A stretch of DNA of 64,000 nt, taken from Streptomyces sp. NBC_00094. Its GTDB lineage: Bacteria; Actinomycetota; Actinomycetes; Streptomycetales; Streptomycetaceae. The notes beneath the pieces were generated by a model. The model was not told the origin of the DNA. It did not search any database and worked only from the letters and a program-made list of their open reading frames with translations. Location of the stretch: the NCBI RefSeq assembly GCF_026343125.1, contig NZ_JAPEMB010000001.1, forward strand, positions 1,674,001-1,738,000, in the 5' to 3' direction. The translations under genes and the position numbers were made by a program. Below are positions 25,461 to 34,730 of this stretch, in pieces (positions within the stretch are counted from its first letter, which is position 1; the number at the start of each line of letters is the position of its first letter).

Positions 25461-27272
25461 TCAGTGCGCCGGGCGCCCCGAGCCGGCGGGCTCGATCGCG
25501 TCCCGGGTCGCGGGCACCCGCGGCTCGGCCGGCTCACGGGCCTCGCCCGGCCCGACGGCCACGGCCGCCCCGGAGAGCTCGCCCGCCCCGGAGATCTTGT
25601 ACGACGCGGAGAGCTCGCCCGACCCCGCGAGCGTGCACGGCTCGGAGTGCTCGCTCGGCCCCGTGAGCTTCCGCGACGCGGAGAGCTCGCCCGCCGCAGC
25701 GAGCGTGCACGGCTCGGAGGACTCGTCCGGTTCCGCCGGGCACTCCATGACCCTCGGCAGCCGCCGGGCCATCACCGCGCCGGCGAGCAGCAGCACGGCG
25801 CTCACGCAGAGCGTGATGTGCAGACCGTGCACGAAGGCGTGCCGGGCGGCCTGGTGCAGCGTCTCGCCCGCCGTACCGCCGAGCTGGTCGGCGACCTGGT
25901 AGGCCTCGCCGAGCGAGTTCGCGGCGGCCTGACTCGCCTCCGCCGGCACCCCGGGGACCGAGGCGAGCCCGGGGGCGTACGCCGCGTTCATCACGCTGCC
26001 GAGCAGCGCGATGCCCATGCCGGCACCGAGCTGGTACGAGGTCTCGCCGATCGCGGCCGCGCCGCCCGCACTCCGCTGCGGGGCCTCGCTGAGCATCGAC
26101 TCGTACGCCGAGAAGAGCGTGGTCTGCAGACCGAAGCCGAGCAGCACGAAGCCCACGGTGAGCAGCAGCGGCCGGTCGTCCTGCCCCATGAGGGTGAGCA
26201 GCAGCACCGCGGCGGCGGTGAGGACGAAGCCCCAGCCGACCATCCGGCGCGGTCCGATCCTGCGCAGCGTGTACGAGCCGGTGGCGCCGGCCGCCATGGC
26301 GGCGAAGGTCAGCGGCAGGAGCCGGAGACCGGTCTCCAGCGGGCTCAGTCCGAGGACGAGCTGGAGGTACTGGACGGCGATGAGCTCCAGGCCGACCAGG
26401 GCCAGCATGGCGAGGACGATGCAGCCGACCGAGGTGGTGAAGGCCGCCCGGGAGAAGAGCCGCATGTCGATCAGCGGATGCGGGCGCCGCTTCTGCCTCC
26501 GTACGAAGAGGACGAGGAGCGCAGCGCCGACGAGGAGCGGTCCGGCGGTCGGGAGGGCGAGCAGCGGCTCGCCGGCCCCGGCGCGCTTGACCCCGAGGAC
26601 ACAGCCGAGGACGCCGGCGGCGGCCATGAGCGCGCCGAGGACGTCCCACGGGCCGTCGGTGTCGCCCCGGGACTCGGGAAGGAGGCGGCGGCCCAGCGGC
26701 AGGATCAGCGCCATCAGCGGGATGTTGATGAGGAAGACGGAGCCCCACCAGTAGTTCTCGACGAGGAAGCCGCCGAGTACGGGTCCGGTGGCGGCGCCGA
26801 TCGCGGCCACCGCGGTCCAGATGCCGATGGCGGTGGCGCGCTCCCGGCGGTCGGGGAAGACCGCGCGGAGGATGGAGAGCGTCGCAGGCATGATCATGGC
26901 GCCGCCGACACCGAGCAGCGCGCGGGCCGCGATGAGGACCCCCGGCTCGGTGGCGAGGGCGGCGACGGCCGAGGCGACGCCGAAGAGCGCGTAGCCGAGG
27001 AGGAGGATCCGCCGTCTGCCGACCCGGTCGCCGAGGGTGCCGAAGAGGATCAGCAGCGAGGCGCAGACCAGCGGATAGGCGTCGACGATCCAGAGCAGCG
27101 CGGTGGAGCTGGGGCGCAGGTCCTCGGTGAGCGAGGGGACGGCGACATGGAGGATGGTCGCGTCGAGGGCGACCAGGAGAAGGCTGACGCAGAGAACGAC
27201 GAGGACGACCCAGCGGTTGGTCCCGCCGTCGGCGGCACGTGGTCGTGTTCGGGCCGTGATCGTCCGCGCCAT
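25461..27272 (-). CDS. MFS multidrug efflux transporter, 14-helix EmrB/QacA type
   Basis: 603 residues; ATG 27272 with GGGAGGT 8 nt upstream. Motif LVALDATILHVAVPSLTEDL and DRVGRRRILLLGYALFG (motif A) mark the DHA2 group; motif C-like region IGAATGPVLGGFLVENYWWG. Fourteen hydrophobic segments extend to about residue 500. The cytoplasmic C-terminus of about 95 residues has an imperfect tandem repeat SEPCTLAxxGELSASxK (two copies, plus a partial GAGELSG), unusual for this family. Substrate unknown. Convergent with the SepF-like gene; only a weak GCCGG/CCGGC stem lies between them. Confidence 0.88.
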   Translation of the reverse strand: MARTITARTRPRAADGGTNRWVVLVVLCVSLLLVALDATILHVAVPSLTEDLRPSSTALLWIVDAYPLVCASLLILFGTLGDRVGRRRILLLGYALFGVASAVAALATEPGVLIAARALLGVGGAMIMPATLSILRAVFPDRRERATAIGIWTAVAAIGAATGPVLGGFLVENYWWGSVFLINIPLMALILPLGRRLLPESRGDTDGPWDVLGALMAAAGVLGCVLGVKRAGAGEPLLALPTAGPLLVGAALLVLFVRRQKRRPHPLIDMRLFSRAAFTTSVGCIVLAMLALVGLELIAVQYLQLVLGLSPLETGLRLLPLTFAAMAAGATGSYTLRRIGPRRMVGWGFVLTAAAVLLLTLMGQDDRPLLLTVGFVLLGFGLQTTLFSAYESMLSEAPQRSAGGAAAIGETSYQLGAGMGIALLGSVMNAAYAPGLASVPGVPAEASQAAANSLGEAYQVADQLGGTAGETLHQAARHAFVHGLHITLCVSAVLLLAGAVMARRLPRVMECPAEPDESSEPCTLAAAGELSASRKLTGPSEHSEPCTLAGSGELSASYKISGAGELSGAAVAVGPGEAREPAEPRVPATRDAIEPAGSGRPAH

Positions 27273-27678
27273 GTACGTACCTCCCAGTGAAGCTCTCGCG
27301 CTCGGCAGGCGCCGACCAGGGCGTATGCCCCTGGGGCGGCCCGACATCGACGGGCGAGTGAGCCGTCAGCGTACGCGAGTTCAAGCCCCGAGCGCGTGGT
27401 GCAGCTCTCACCCCGGCGGGCCTCCGCGTGTGGCGTACGCCACTCGACGGGACCCGCGCGTCGCATGGAATTCCGTACGAATACCTGTCCGACGCAATTC
27501 CCTTGCACTCAAACACTCTTCCGGAATAGGCCACGTCCGCAATAGGGCTGAAGGTCATCGGATTTTCCGACGGACGCCGGGAATGGGTCCGCGACTGAGA
27601 CCTACTCCACATCACATGGTCATCACGAAGGCGCCGGATCGACCGGGGCGGCTTCTCAATCCCTGTAACGTCGATTGG
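27273..27678. other. Divergent intergenic region with a possible promoter for the PAP2 gene
   Basis: 406 bp without a gene between the MFS and PAP2 genes. A TGTAAC(GT) element at about 27663-27670 sits some 8-10 bp before the GTG at 27679, where a -10 box would be if transcription started at or next to the start codon. No matching -35 was seen. Confidence 0.4.
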
Positions 27679-28560
27679 GTGCGTACCGACATCTTTGCCC
27701 GGTTGGACCGGGAGCCGGAACCGCCGAAGATAGAGGTCCCGGGGATGACCCGCACGCGTCTCGCCCTCTTCGGCGGGACGTCGGCGTTCTATCTGGCCAT
27801 CGTCGTCGCGGTCCTGCTGTCGACCTGGCTGGTGAGCCTCGACTGGAAGATCATGCTGTTCCGGCCCTACCAGCAGTGGCCCGAGCTGCACGCCTTCCTC
27901 GACTACTACGTCGTCCTCGGTCAACGCGGCCCCACGGCCGTCATGGTGGCCGCGTGGCTGGGCTGGCGCTCCTGGCGCCAGCACACCCTGCGGCCGCTGC
28001 TCTGTCTCGGCGCGGCACTGCTGCTGCTCAACGTCTCGGTCGGCGCGGTCAAGCTCGGACTCGGCCGCCTCGGTCCCCACTACGCGACACAGGTCGGCTC
28101 CGCCGAGCTCTTCGCGGGCGGCGATATATTCCCCTCCGGTCACACCGCCAACGCGGTCGTGACCTGGGGCATCCTCGCCTATCTGGCGACCACCCCGCGG
28201 GCCAGGCGCTATCTGTCGGCCCTCTCCGCCGTGGTCGCGCTCGGCGTCGGCCTCACCACCGTCTATCTGGGCACGCACTGGCTGAGCGACGTGGTGCTGG
28301 GCTGGGCGGCCGGGCTTCTGGTCCTGCTCGCCCTGCCCTGGTGCGAGCCGGTCCTCGCGGTGGCGGAGTCCCGGATCCTCGCCCTGCGCGACCGGCTGCG
28401 GGACCGGCTGCGGGACCGCCGCCGTCTGGTGCCCTCGCTGCCCGTCGCCTCCGGCGGCCCGCGCCCCGGGTTCTTCCCGCAGCGGCCGGCCGGGGCCGAG
28501 GAGCCCGTCCGGGAGACCGTGGGAGTGGCCCGCGGCCGCGCCCCGGCGACCCGCGGCTGA
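27679..28560 (+). CDS. PAP2-superfamily membrane phosphatase
   Basis: 293 residues from GTG 27679 (VRTDIFARLDREPEPPKIEV, cytoplasmic start). An upstream ATG at 27616 is possible but has no ribosome site; neither does the GTG, so a leaderless transcript is likely. Six hydrophobic helices. PAP2 motifs: KLGLGRLGPH (variant motif 1), FPSGHTANAV (motif 2) and TTVYLGTHWLSDVVLG (motif 3), with the catalytic His residues in motifs 2 and 3 outside the membrane. Family members hydrolyse lipid phosphates such as phosphatidate or undecaprenyl diphosphate. The basic C-terminus carries a repeated LRDRLRDRLRDRRR. Confidence 0.88.
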   Translation: MRTDIFARLDREPEPPKIEVPGMTRTRLALFGGTSAFYLAIVVAVLLSTWLVSLDWKIMLFRPYQQWPELHAFLDYYVVLGQRGPTAVMVAAWLGWRSWRQHTLRPLLCLGAALLLLNVSVGAVKLGLGRLGPHYATQVGSAELFAGGDIFPSGHTANAVVTWGILAYLATTPRARRYLSALSAVVALGVGLTTVYLGTHWLSDVVLGWAAGLLVLLALPWCEPVLAVAESRILALRDRLRDRLRDRRRLVPSLPVASGGPRPGFFPQRPAGAEEPVRETVGVARGRAPATRG

Positions 28561-28580
28561 CCCGTACCCCCTGCGTCAGA

Positions 28581-28614
28581 GAAGGGCCCCGACCGTCACC
28601 GGTCGGGGCCCTTC
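28581..28614. terminator. Bidirectional hairpin terminator
   Basis: Perfect 15-bp inverted repeat (28581-28595 with 28600-28614), loop TCAC, between the convergent PAP2 and I78-type genes. Confidence 0.85.
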
Positions 28615-28643
28615 CGCTGTTCCCGCCCTCTCCGGCCGCCTCG

Positions 28644-28859
28644 TCAGCCGAGCCAGCAGCGGGTGACGCTGCCGTCCTCGACCTCGAAGTTGATGCGTCC
28701 GGACAGGTACTCCATGGTGACGAACGAGCCGGGCGGCAGGGACCTGACGACCTTCCAGCCCCGTGTCCTGGCGAGTTGCTCCGCGCCGTCCGCATCGAGG
28801 CCCACATAGGACTCGGGAGCGTCGCGGGGCGGTTCTGGAGTGCGCGATGTGGGTGACAT
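28644..28859 (-). CDS. Peptidase inhibitor I78-like small protein
   Basis: 71 residues; ATG 28859 with GTGAGG 4 nt upstream. The core YVGLDADGAEQLARTRGWKV followed by VRSLPPG, TMEYLSGRINFEVEDG and a terminal TRCWLG fits the I78/potato-inhibitor-like fold (loop between two strands, Arg-Ile-Asn motif, closing Cys). No signal peptide, so it is cytoplasmic unless exported otherwise. Inhibition of a protease is suggested by family only. Confidence 0.7.
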   Translation of the reverse strand: MSPTSRTPEPPRDAPESYVGLDADGAEQLARTRGWKVVRSLPPGSFVTMEYLSGRINFEVEDGSVTRCWLG

Positions 28860-29248
28860 GGACCTCACGTTAGTCCCTTGGCGGTCACGCTTGTGTCACA
28901 AGTTCTCGACATATGTTTGACACGCCGGCCGTCACTCGAAGGGACAGTTTCCGGCCGTTTCTCCAGTAATTCCCAAGAGACTCCGGCAGTTCGCACAGAG
29001 GGAACCACCACACCCGTACACCGTACGAAAATGCCGATTACCAGGGACGATCGGTGAATTGTCCCGCACACCGCGCGCGACACTCTCACTCTTCCCTTAC
29101 ACAAGACTTACGACGGCTCCGCCGGAGAACTGTCCGCCGACCGGCGCAGCCGCACCCTCCGCCTCCCCGGCCCCCCGGCCCGCCGCGCGCATCATGTCCC
29201 GACGCCCGGACAGACCCTAGACACCCCCGGGGCGAGGCGGAGGCAGCG
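28860..29248. other. Divergent intergenic region upstream of the orphan oxidase gene
   Basis: 389 bp without a gene. The part next to the inhibitor gene (28870-29060) is comparatively A/T-rich (for example TTCTCGACATATGTTTGACA near 28902) and should hold promoters for both directions. The part before 29249 is C-rich leader. No riboswitch or repeat was recognised. Confidence 0.4.
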
Positions 29249-31009
29249 ATGGGCACCGAGACAGCGACCGCGACCGTCGAATCGGCCCGGCAACGACACG
29301 GCCGCGTCCTGATCGACTGGGCCACGACGACCGACCACAAGAAGATCGGCCACCTCTACCTGGTCACCTCGTTCGTCTTCTTCCTGCTGGCCGGGCTCAT
29401 GGCGATGCTGATGCGGGCCGAGCTGGCCCGCCCCGGGCTCCAGCTCGTCTCGAACATGGAGTTCAACCAGGCCTTCACCCTGCACGGCACGATCATGCTG
29501 CTGCTCTTCGCGACGCCCACGTTCGCCGGCTTCGCCAACGAGCTGGTGCCGCTGCAGATCGGCTCCCCCGACGTCGCCTTCCCGCGGCTGAACATGTTCT
29601 CGTACTGGCTGTTCCTCTTCGGCGGCCTGATGGTGATCGGCTCGCTGCTCACCCCGAGCGGCCCCGCCGCCTTCGGCTGGACCGGCTACGCGCCGCTCAA
29701 CAGCCTGGAGCGGTCGCCGGGCGTCGGCGTCGACCTGTGGATCATGGGGCTCGCGCTCTCGGGCTTCGGCACGATCCTGACCTCGGTGAACTTCCTCGCC
29801 ACCATCATCGGGATGCGGGCCCCCGGCATGACCATGTTCCGGATGCCGATCTTCACCTGGAACATCCTCTTCACCGCGGTCCTGGTGATCGTCGCCTTCC
29901 CCGTCCTCGCGGCGGCACTGCTCGTCCTGGAGGCGGACCGGCGCCTCGGCTCCGTGGTCTTCCAGCCCGAGAACGGCGGGGCGCTGCTGTGGCAGCACCT
30001 CTTCTGGTTCTTCGGCCACCCCGAGGTCTACATCATCGCGCTGCCGTTCTTCGGGATCGTCAGCGAGATCATCCCGGTCTTCGCCCGCAAGCCGATCTTC
30101 GGCTACACGACGCTGATCGCGGCCACCATGGCGATCACCGGCCTGTCGGTGGTGGTCTGGGCGCACCACATGTTCGCGACGGGCGCGGTGCTGCTGCCGT
30201 TCTTCTCCCTCCTGTCGTTCCTGATCGCGGTGCCGACCGGGGTGAAGTTCTTCAACTGGACCGGGACGATGCTGCGGGGCTCGCTCTCCTTCGAGACGCC
30301 CATGCTGTGGTCGGTCGGCTTCCTGGTGTCGTTCCTCTTCGGCGGGCTGACCGGGGTGATCCTTGCCTCGCCGCCGATGGACTTCCAGGTGACCGACTCG
30401 TACTTCGTCGTGGCCCACTTCCACTACACGGTCTTCGGCACGGTCGTCTTCGCGACCTTCGCCGGCTTCTACTTCTGGTGGCCCAAGTTCACCGGCCGGA
30501 TGCTCGACGAGCGGCTCGGCAAGATCCACTTCTGGACGCTGTTCATCGGCTTCCACCTGACGTTCCTGGTGCAGCACTGGCTCGGGGCGGAGGGCATGCC
30601 CCGGCGGTACGCCGACTACCTGGAAGCGGACGGGTTCACCGCGCTCAACACGGTGTCGACGATCGGCGCCTTCCTGCTCGGCGCGTCCACCCTGCCGTTC
30701 CTCTACAACGTCTGGTGGACCTGGCGGTACGGCGCGAAGGTCGACGTGGACGACCCCTGGGGCTTCGGCCGCTCCCTGGAGTGGGCGACCTCCTGCCCGC
30801 CGCCCCGGCACAACTTCGACGCCGTGCCGAGGATCCGCTCCGAGTCGCCGGCCTTCGACCTGCACCACCCGGAGTTCGCGGCCTACGAGCGGATGCGGAT
30901 CACGAGCCCGCCACCGTCTCCCCTGCCGTCTCCTCCGTCCTCTCCCCCGGCGTCCGCTCCGCCCTCTCCTCCGTCGTCCGATCGAGAGCGCGGGACAGAC
31001 GGTCCCTGA
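29249..31009 (+). CDS. ctaD: Cytochrome c oxidase subunit I, orphan paralogue
   Basis: 586 residues; ATG 29249 with GGAGG 6 nt upstream. Heme-copper oxidase core with low-spin heme ligands around His79 (TLHGTIM) and His392, the Cu-B ligand/cross-link pair His257-Tyr261 (GHPEVY), Cu-B His306/307 (WAHHM), high-spin heme His390 (HFHYTVFG) and Lys333 (PTGVKFFNW) of the K channel. All residues for oxygen reduction and proton pumping are present. No subunit II, III or bc1 genes are near, so it must borrow partners encoded elsewhere or form a variant oxidase. The last 35-40 residues are a Pro/Ser-rich tail ([14 protein letters not shown]) whose DNA is antisense to the 3' end of the WYL regulator. 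Confidence 0.92.
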   Translation: MGTETATATVESARQRHGRVLIDWATTTDHKKIGHLYLVTSFVFFLLAGLMAMLMRAELARPGLQLVSNMEFNQAFTLHGTIMLLLFATPTFAGFANELVPLQIGSPDVAFPRLNMFSYWLFLFGGLMVIGSLLTPSGPAAFGWTGYAPLNSLERSPGVGVDLWIMGLALSGFGTILTSVNFLATIIGMRAPGMTMFRMPIFTWNILFTAVLVIVAFPVLAAALLVLEADRRLGSVVFQPENGGALLWQHLFWFFGHPEVYIIALPFFGIVSEIIPVFARKPIFGYTTLIAATMAITGLSVVVWAHHMFATGAVLLPFFSLLSFLIAVPTGVKFFNWTGTMLRGSLSFETPMLWSVGFLVSFLFGGLTGVILASPPMDFQVTDSYFVVAHFHYTVFGTVVFATFAGFYFWWPKFTGRMLDERLGKIHFWTLFIGFHLTFLVQHWLGAEGMPRRYADYLEADGFTALNTVSTIGAFLLGASTLPFLYNVWWTWRYGAKVDVDDPWGFGRSLEWATSCPPPRHNFDAVPRIRSESPAFDLHHPEFAAYERMRITSPPPSPLPSPPSSPPASAPPSPPSSDRERGTDGP

Positions 31010-31934
31010 GGTCGCGGACCCGTTCCGTCAGCTCCGGCGGCTCGACCACCTCGAAGTCGAGCCCCATGAGCACCACGTGCACCACCGCGACGTGGAGGTT
31101 GTTCGCCCCCGTCCGCAGCAGACACGCCCCCTCGCCGTCGGGCTCGAGGACCCCGTCCATCGGACCGACGACCGCGGCCGCCTCGGCGTGCGGGACGAGC
31201 AGCCGGACGACGACCTCCGTCGCGTAGGCCGCGCCGGACACCCCCTTCGACACGTACGCCGCGAGGTCGTCGGCGGGCGGTTCGCGGGGCGGGAAGCGGG
31301 GACCGTGCGGCGGCGTGGGCTCGATCCGGTCGGCCCGGAACGTCCGCCAGTCGCCGCGGTCCAGGTCCCAGGCGACCAGGTACCAGCGCCGCTCGGTGCA
31401 GACCAGCCGGTGCGGTTCGACGATCCTGCGGGTCGCGGTGCCGCCGTGGTCGCGGTAGGCGAAACGGAGCCGCTCGCTGTCCCGGCAGGCGTTGGCCAGC
31501 TCGGTGAGCACCCCCGGGTCCACCCGCTCCCGCGGCGTACGGAGCATGGGCACGGTGAAGTCGGTGAGGGCGCCGACCCGCCGCCGCAGCCGCGCCGGCA
31601 GGACCTGCTCCAGCTTGGCCAGCGCGCGTACGGAGGTCTCGCCGATGCCCTCGACACCCTGGCCCGCGGCGGTGCGCAGGCCGACCGCGACCGCCACGGC
31701 CTCCTCGTCGTCGAGGAGCAGCGGCGGCAACTCGGCCCCGGCCCCGAGCTGGTAGCCGCCGCCGGTGCCGGGGCTGGCGTTCACGGGGTAGCCGAGCTCG
31801 CGCAGCCGGTCGACGTCGCGCCGTACCGTACGCGAGGTCACCCCGAGCCGGTCGGCGAGATCGGCACCGGACCACTCCCGGTGGGCCTGGAGCAGCGAGA
31901 GCAGACGCAGCAGCCGTGCGGAGGTCTCCAACAT
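30900..31934 (-). CDS. WYL-domain (YafY-type) transcriptional regulator
   Basis: 344 residues; ATG 31934. N-terminal HTH_11 ([39 protein letters not shown]) and then the WYL domain with [20 protein letters not shown] at about 175-195. A C-terminal WCX-like region includes [20 protein letters not shown]. Such proteins sense small ligands or nucleic acids and often repress neighbouring genes. The last 37 codons overlap the convergent ctaD gene by 110 bp. The natural end of the domain ([11 protein letters not shown]) comes before the tail, so the overlap affects low-complexity ends in both genes. Confidence 0.88.
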   Translation of the reverse strand: MLETSARLLRLLSLLQAHREWSGADLADRLGVTSRTVRRDVDRLRELGYPVNASPGTGGGYQLGAGAELPPLLLDDEEAVAVAVGLRTAAGQGVEGIGETSVRALAKLEQVLPARLRRRVGALTDFTVPMLRTPRERVDPGVLTELANACRDSERLRFAYRDHGGTATRRIVEPHRLVCTERRWYLVAWDLDRGDWRTFRADRIEPTPPHGPRFPPREPPADDLAAYVSKGVSGAAYATEVVVRLLVPHAEAAAVVGPMDGVLEPDGEGACLLRTGANNLHVAVVHVVLMGLDFEVVEPPELTERVRDLRDRLSRALDRTTEERAERTPGERTEETAGETVAGS

Positions 31935-32050
31935 GCCCCCGAGTCTGCCAGCCGTCGCGGACAGGTACGGTCCGCGATGCGACCGCGAAAGCGAGAGACA
32001 GCCGCGCGCACGGCCGCATCCCACACGGCCGCACCGCCTCCGCCCGCCCG

Positions 32051-33349
32051 TCAGCGGAAGCGGGTACGGAAGCGGCCGCGCGTGCCGCGGACGAGTCGGC
32101 CCGCCCTCGCCTTCAGTGCGTAGACCGCGTCGACGCCCACGCCGACCCGGTGGTGGAGCCATGCCCGGCCCCGTGCGTGGGTGCGCCGGCTCGCGCCCTT
32201 CCCGACGAGCTCCGTCCAGAGCGCCTCGTGCCGAGCCGCGATCCGGACGGGGTCGAAGCGTTCCGAGGAGGCGAGCGCCGCCCGCGCGGTCTTCGCCCGC
32301 AGTTCGTCGTCCTCCACGAGACCGCGCAGCGCCTCCGTCACCGCGGCCACGTCGTCGACCGGCACGAGCCGCCCGTCGACGCCGTCCTCGATGATCTCGC
32401 GCGGCCCGTGCGGGCAGTCGGTCGACACCACCGCGAGCCCGGAGCGCATCGCCTCCACGATCGTCATCCCGAAGGACTCCCGCTGCGAGGTCACCACGGC
32501 GATCGACCCCTTGACCCACTCCGGCTCCATCGGGGTGACGCTGCCCATGAGGAACGCCCGTCCCCCGAGGCCCCGTTCCTCGATCCGGCGGGCCAGCTCG
32601 CCCCCGACGTCCTGGATCGCGTCCCCGCTGCCGTAGATCCGCAGCTTCCAGTCCGGGTGGTCCGCGGCGACCTCGGCGAAGGCGTCGATCAGCACGTCAT
32701 ACCGCTTCACCCGGGTCAGCCGGCCCGCCGCGACGACGGTCCTCGCCGCGGGGTCGGCGGGCGGCAGCGTCGGCGCGGGCACGCTGTTGGGCACGGACTC
32801 GATCCGTACGCCGGTCAGCCCGAGCCTCCGGTAGGCGCGGGCGTCGACCTCCGTGACCGTCGTGACGGCGTCGAGGAGCCGGTACTCGTGGCCGATGTCC
32901 CGCCGCAGCCGGTAGCCGTGGCCGGCCAGGGTCAGATGCTCCTGGCCGACGAGGACGGGCCCCCGCCGGGCCTGCCGGGCGAGGTGCACGACGAGCCCCG
33001 GGCGGGTGGCGACGAGGACGTCGGCCTCCACCCCGCGCAGGTACTCCCCGATCCGGGTGTCCGTGAGGGCGCTGTACTGCCTCCAGCGGCCGTCGCCGCG
33101 CGGGAAGACCTCGGCGGGTCGGTGGAAGTCGGGGTGGTCCCCGTCGTACCCGGGGCTGTCCGTGCGCAGGTCGACGAGGTGCCGCAGCGTCACACCGGCG
33201 GGCAGGCCGAGGGCCGGCCGGTCGCGGTGGCGGAACACCGTGACGATCTCGACCTCGTGACGCGTGGCCAGTTCCTCGGCGAGCGTGAACGTCGTCCGGA
33301 TCGTGCCGCCGTAGTGGTAACCGTTGTGGAGCAGAAAGGAGATTCGCAT
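32051..33349 (-). CDS. GT4-family glycosyltransferase
   Basis: 432 residues; ATG 33349. GT-B fold: MRISFLLHNGYHYGGTIRTT at the start (acceptor domain glycine loop), VPNSVPAPTLP hinge, then AAGRLTRVKRYDVLIDAFAE and VVTSQRESFGMTIVEAMRSG, the E-x7-E donor-binding motif. The C-terminal 45 residues are basic. It probably adds a sugar from a nucleotide donor to a cell-envelope or secondary-metabolite acceptor. No other glycan gene is adjacent, so the acceptor is unknown. Confidence 0.85.
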   Translation of the reverse strand: MRISFLLHNGYHYGGTIRTTFTLAEELATRHEVEIVTVFRHRDRPALGLPAGVTLRHLVDLRTDSPGYDGDHPDFHRPAEVFPRGDGRWRQYSALTDTRIGEYLRGVEADVLVATRPGLVVHLARQARRGPVLVGQEHLTLAGHGYRLRRDIGHEYRLLDAVTTVTEVDARAYRRLGLTGVRIESVPNSVPAPTLPPADPAARTVVAAGRLTRVKRYDVLIDAFAEVAADHPDWKLRIYGSGDAIQDVGGELARRIEERGLGGRAFLMGSVTPMEPEWVKGSIAVVTSQRESFGMTIVEAMRSGLAVVSTDCPHGPREIIEDGVDGRLVPVDDVAAVTEALRGLVEDDELRAKTARAALASSERFDPVRIAARHEALWTELVGKGASRRTHARGRAWLHHRVGVGVDAVYALKARAGRLVRGTRGRFRTRFR

Positions 33350-33428
33350 CGCGCTGCCGGTTCTCCCCGGTCGGTCGGTCCGTCGGTTGTCGGTCGGGCC
33401 GACTTTACTGCGCTACGGAGTCGGTCAC

Positions 33429-34730
33429 TCACGGTCGGTAGCCGAGCTGGGGCACGGTCGCGCAGTTCTCCGTCATCTCGCCCTGGGCGACCCAGCCCCG
33501 GCCGTCCTCCCAACGGGCCACGGAGAGACAGGTGTGACGGGTGTCGGGCGGTCGCGCGAGGTGCTCGAAGCGGACGGGCAGCAGCAGTCCGCGCGCGGTG
33601 TACGGCTCCGGACGGTTCAGGAACTCCTCGACGCACCCACGGGTGAGCTCTTCCCCCGCCAGACAGGAGCGGGCCGCGTCGGTGAACCACATCGCCGCCG
33701 CCCACCCCTCCAACTGCCACTGGGACAGCGGCCGTTGCCCCATCGCGTCCCGGAACTCGCGGACGGCCGGGTGGTCGGCGTCCTGGTGGTTCCGGCTGGC
33801 TCCGGTCACCCACAGGGAGTTCAGGCAACCGGGGGCGCGGGCGTAGTCGCGGGCGACGGACGAGGACCAGTTCTGGACGTTGGTGACCTTGGCGTCGACA
33901 CGTACCCCGAGCGCCTCCATCGCCTCGCACAGCCGCACGTTGCCGTGGGTGTCCATCGCGTCGAAGAGGAGGTCGACGTGCCGGTCCCGCAGATCGGCCG
34001 CGACCGCGCGGAAGTTGGGCAGCGCGAAGTCGACCTGCTCGTCGACGACCCGGTAGCCCTCGGCGCGCAGCCCGTCCGCGACCAGCCGGGCGTACGCGGC
34101 GGACGCGGCCTGGTTGTACGAGACGACGGCGGCGGTCCTCGCGCCCTTCTCCCGCTCGAACCAGCGGTAGACCTCCGTCCCGCCGTACAGCGTCCCGTTC
34201 CACCCGGGCTTCCCTCCGGTGCGCGGCGCGGAGCTGCCGTAGATCCCGTAGAGGTGCGGGTACGTGTCGTACGCGGGGGTGAGGGGCTGACCGCCGACGT
34301 CGGGGACGCCGGCCTTCGCGACGAGGGGCGCGCCCGCGTAGTTCAGGGCGGTGGTGGCGACGAGCGCGAAGACATGGCGCTCGTCGACCAGCCGGTGCAC
34401 GCAGGCGTTGTTGCCGACGCCGCTGCCGCCGTCGTCGCAGGTCTCGACCTCGATCCGGCGCCCGTCGAGGCCGCCGCGGGCGTTGAGGGCGTCGAAGTAC
34501 GCGCGGGCGCCGTCGCGCGGGCCGGTGAGGGCCTGCCCGCCGATCGGGCTCGTGGCGCTGGTGATGATCCCGACGCGGAGCGGCTCACCGCCGGAGGGGG
34601 TGGCGGTGGGCCGCGTCTCGAAGGCGCGCTCCGGGAGCCGGCTGCCGCAGGCCGTGAGCACGACCAGGAGGGCGAGCAGCACGGCGAGGAGCAGCGCCGC
34701 CCCCGGTTCAGCAGCCCGGAACGGTGACAC
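33429..34730 (-). CDS. Branched-chain-type ABC transporter substrate-binding lipoprotein
   Basis: 433 residues from GTG 34730, which overlaps the upstream lipoprotein gene by 23 bp. Signal peptide with lipobox LTAC (Cys28). Peripla_BP_6/LivK fold: VGIITSATSPIGGQALTGPR, AYFDALNARGGLDGRRIEVE, TCDDGGSGVGNNACVHRLVD and the hinge segment AAVVSYNQAASAAYARLVAD. It presumably delivers its ligand to the Liv-type channel encoded divergently at 35724. The long Cys-containing body suggests a ligand other than plain leucine. Confidence 0.85.
   Translation of the reverse strand: MSPFRAAEPGAALLLAVLLALLVVLTACGSRLPERAFETRPTATPSGGEPLRVGIITSATSPIGGQALTGPRDGARAYFDALNARGGLDGRRIEVETCDDGGSGVGNNACVHRLVDERHVFALVATTALNYAGAPLVAKAGVPDVGGQPLTPAYDTYPHLYGIYGSSAPRTGGKPGWNGTLYGGTEVYRWFEREKGARTAAVVSYNQAASAAYARLVADGLRAEGYRVVDEQVDFALPNFRAVAADLRDRHVDLLFDAMDTHGNVRLCEAMEALGVRVDAKVTNVQNWSSSVARDYARAPGCLNSLWVTGASRNHQDADHPAVREFRDAMGQRPLSQWQLEGWAAAMWFTDAARSCLAGEELTRGCVEEFLNRPEPYTARGLLLPVRFEHLARPPDTRHTCLSVARWEDGRGWVAQGEMTENCATVPQLGYRP

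Noticed and set aside
25464..27290. Long plus-strand open frame opposite the MFS gene
   Set aside because: Composition is Arg/Gly/Glu/Asp-rich with no hydrophobic or domain pattern, while the minus frame is a clear 14-helix transporter.
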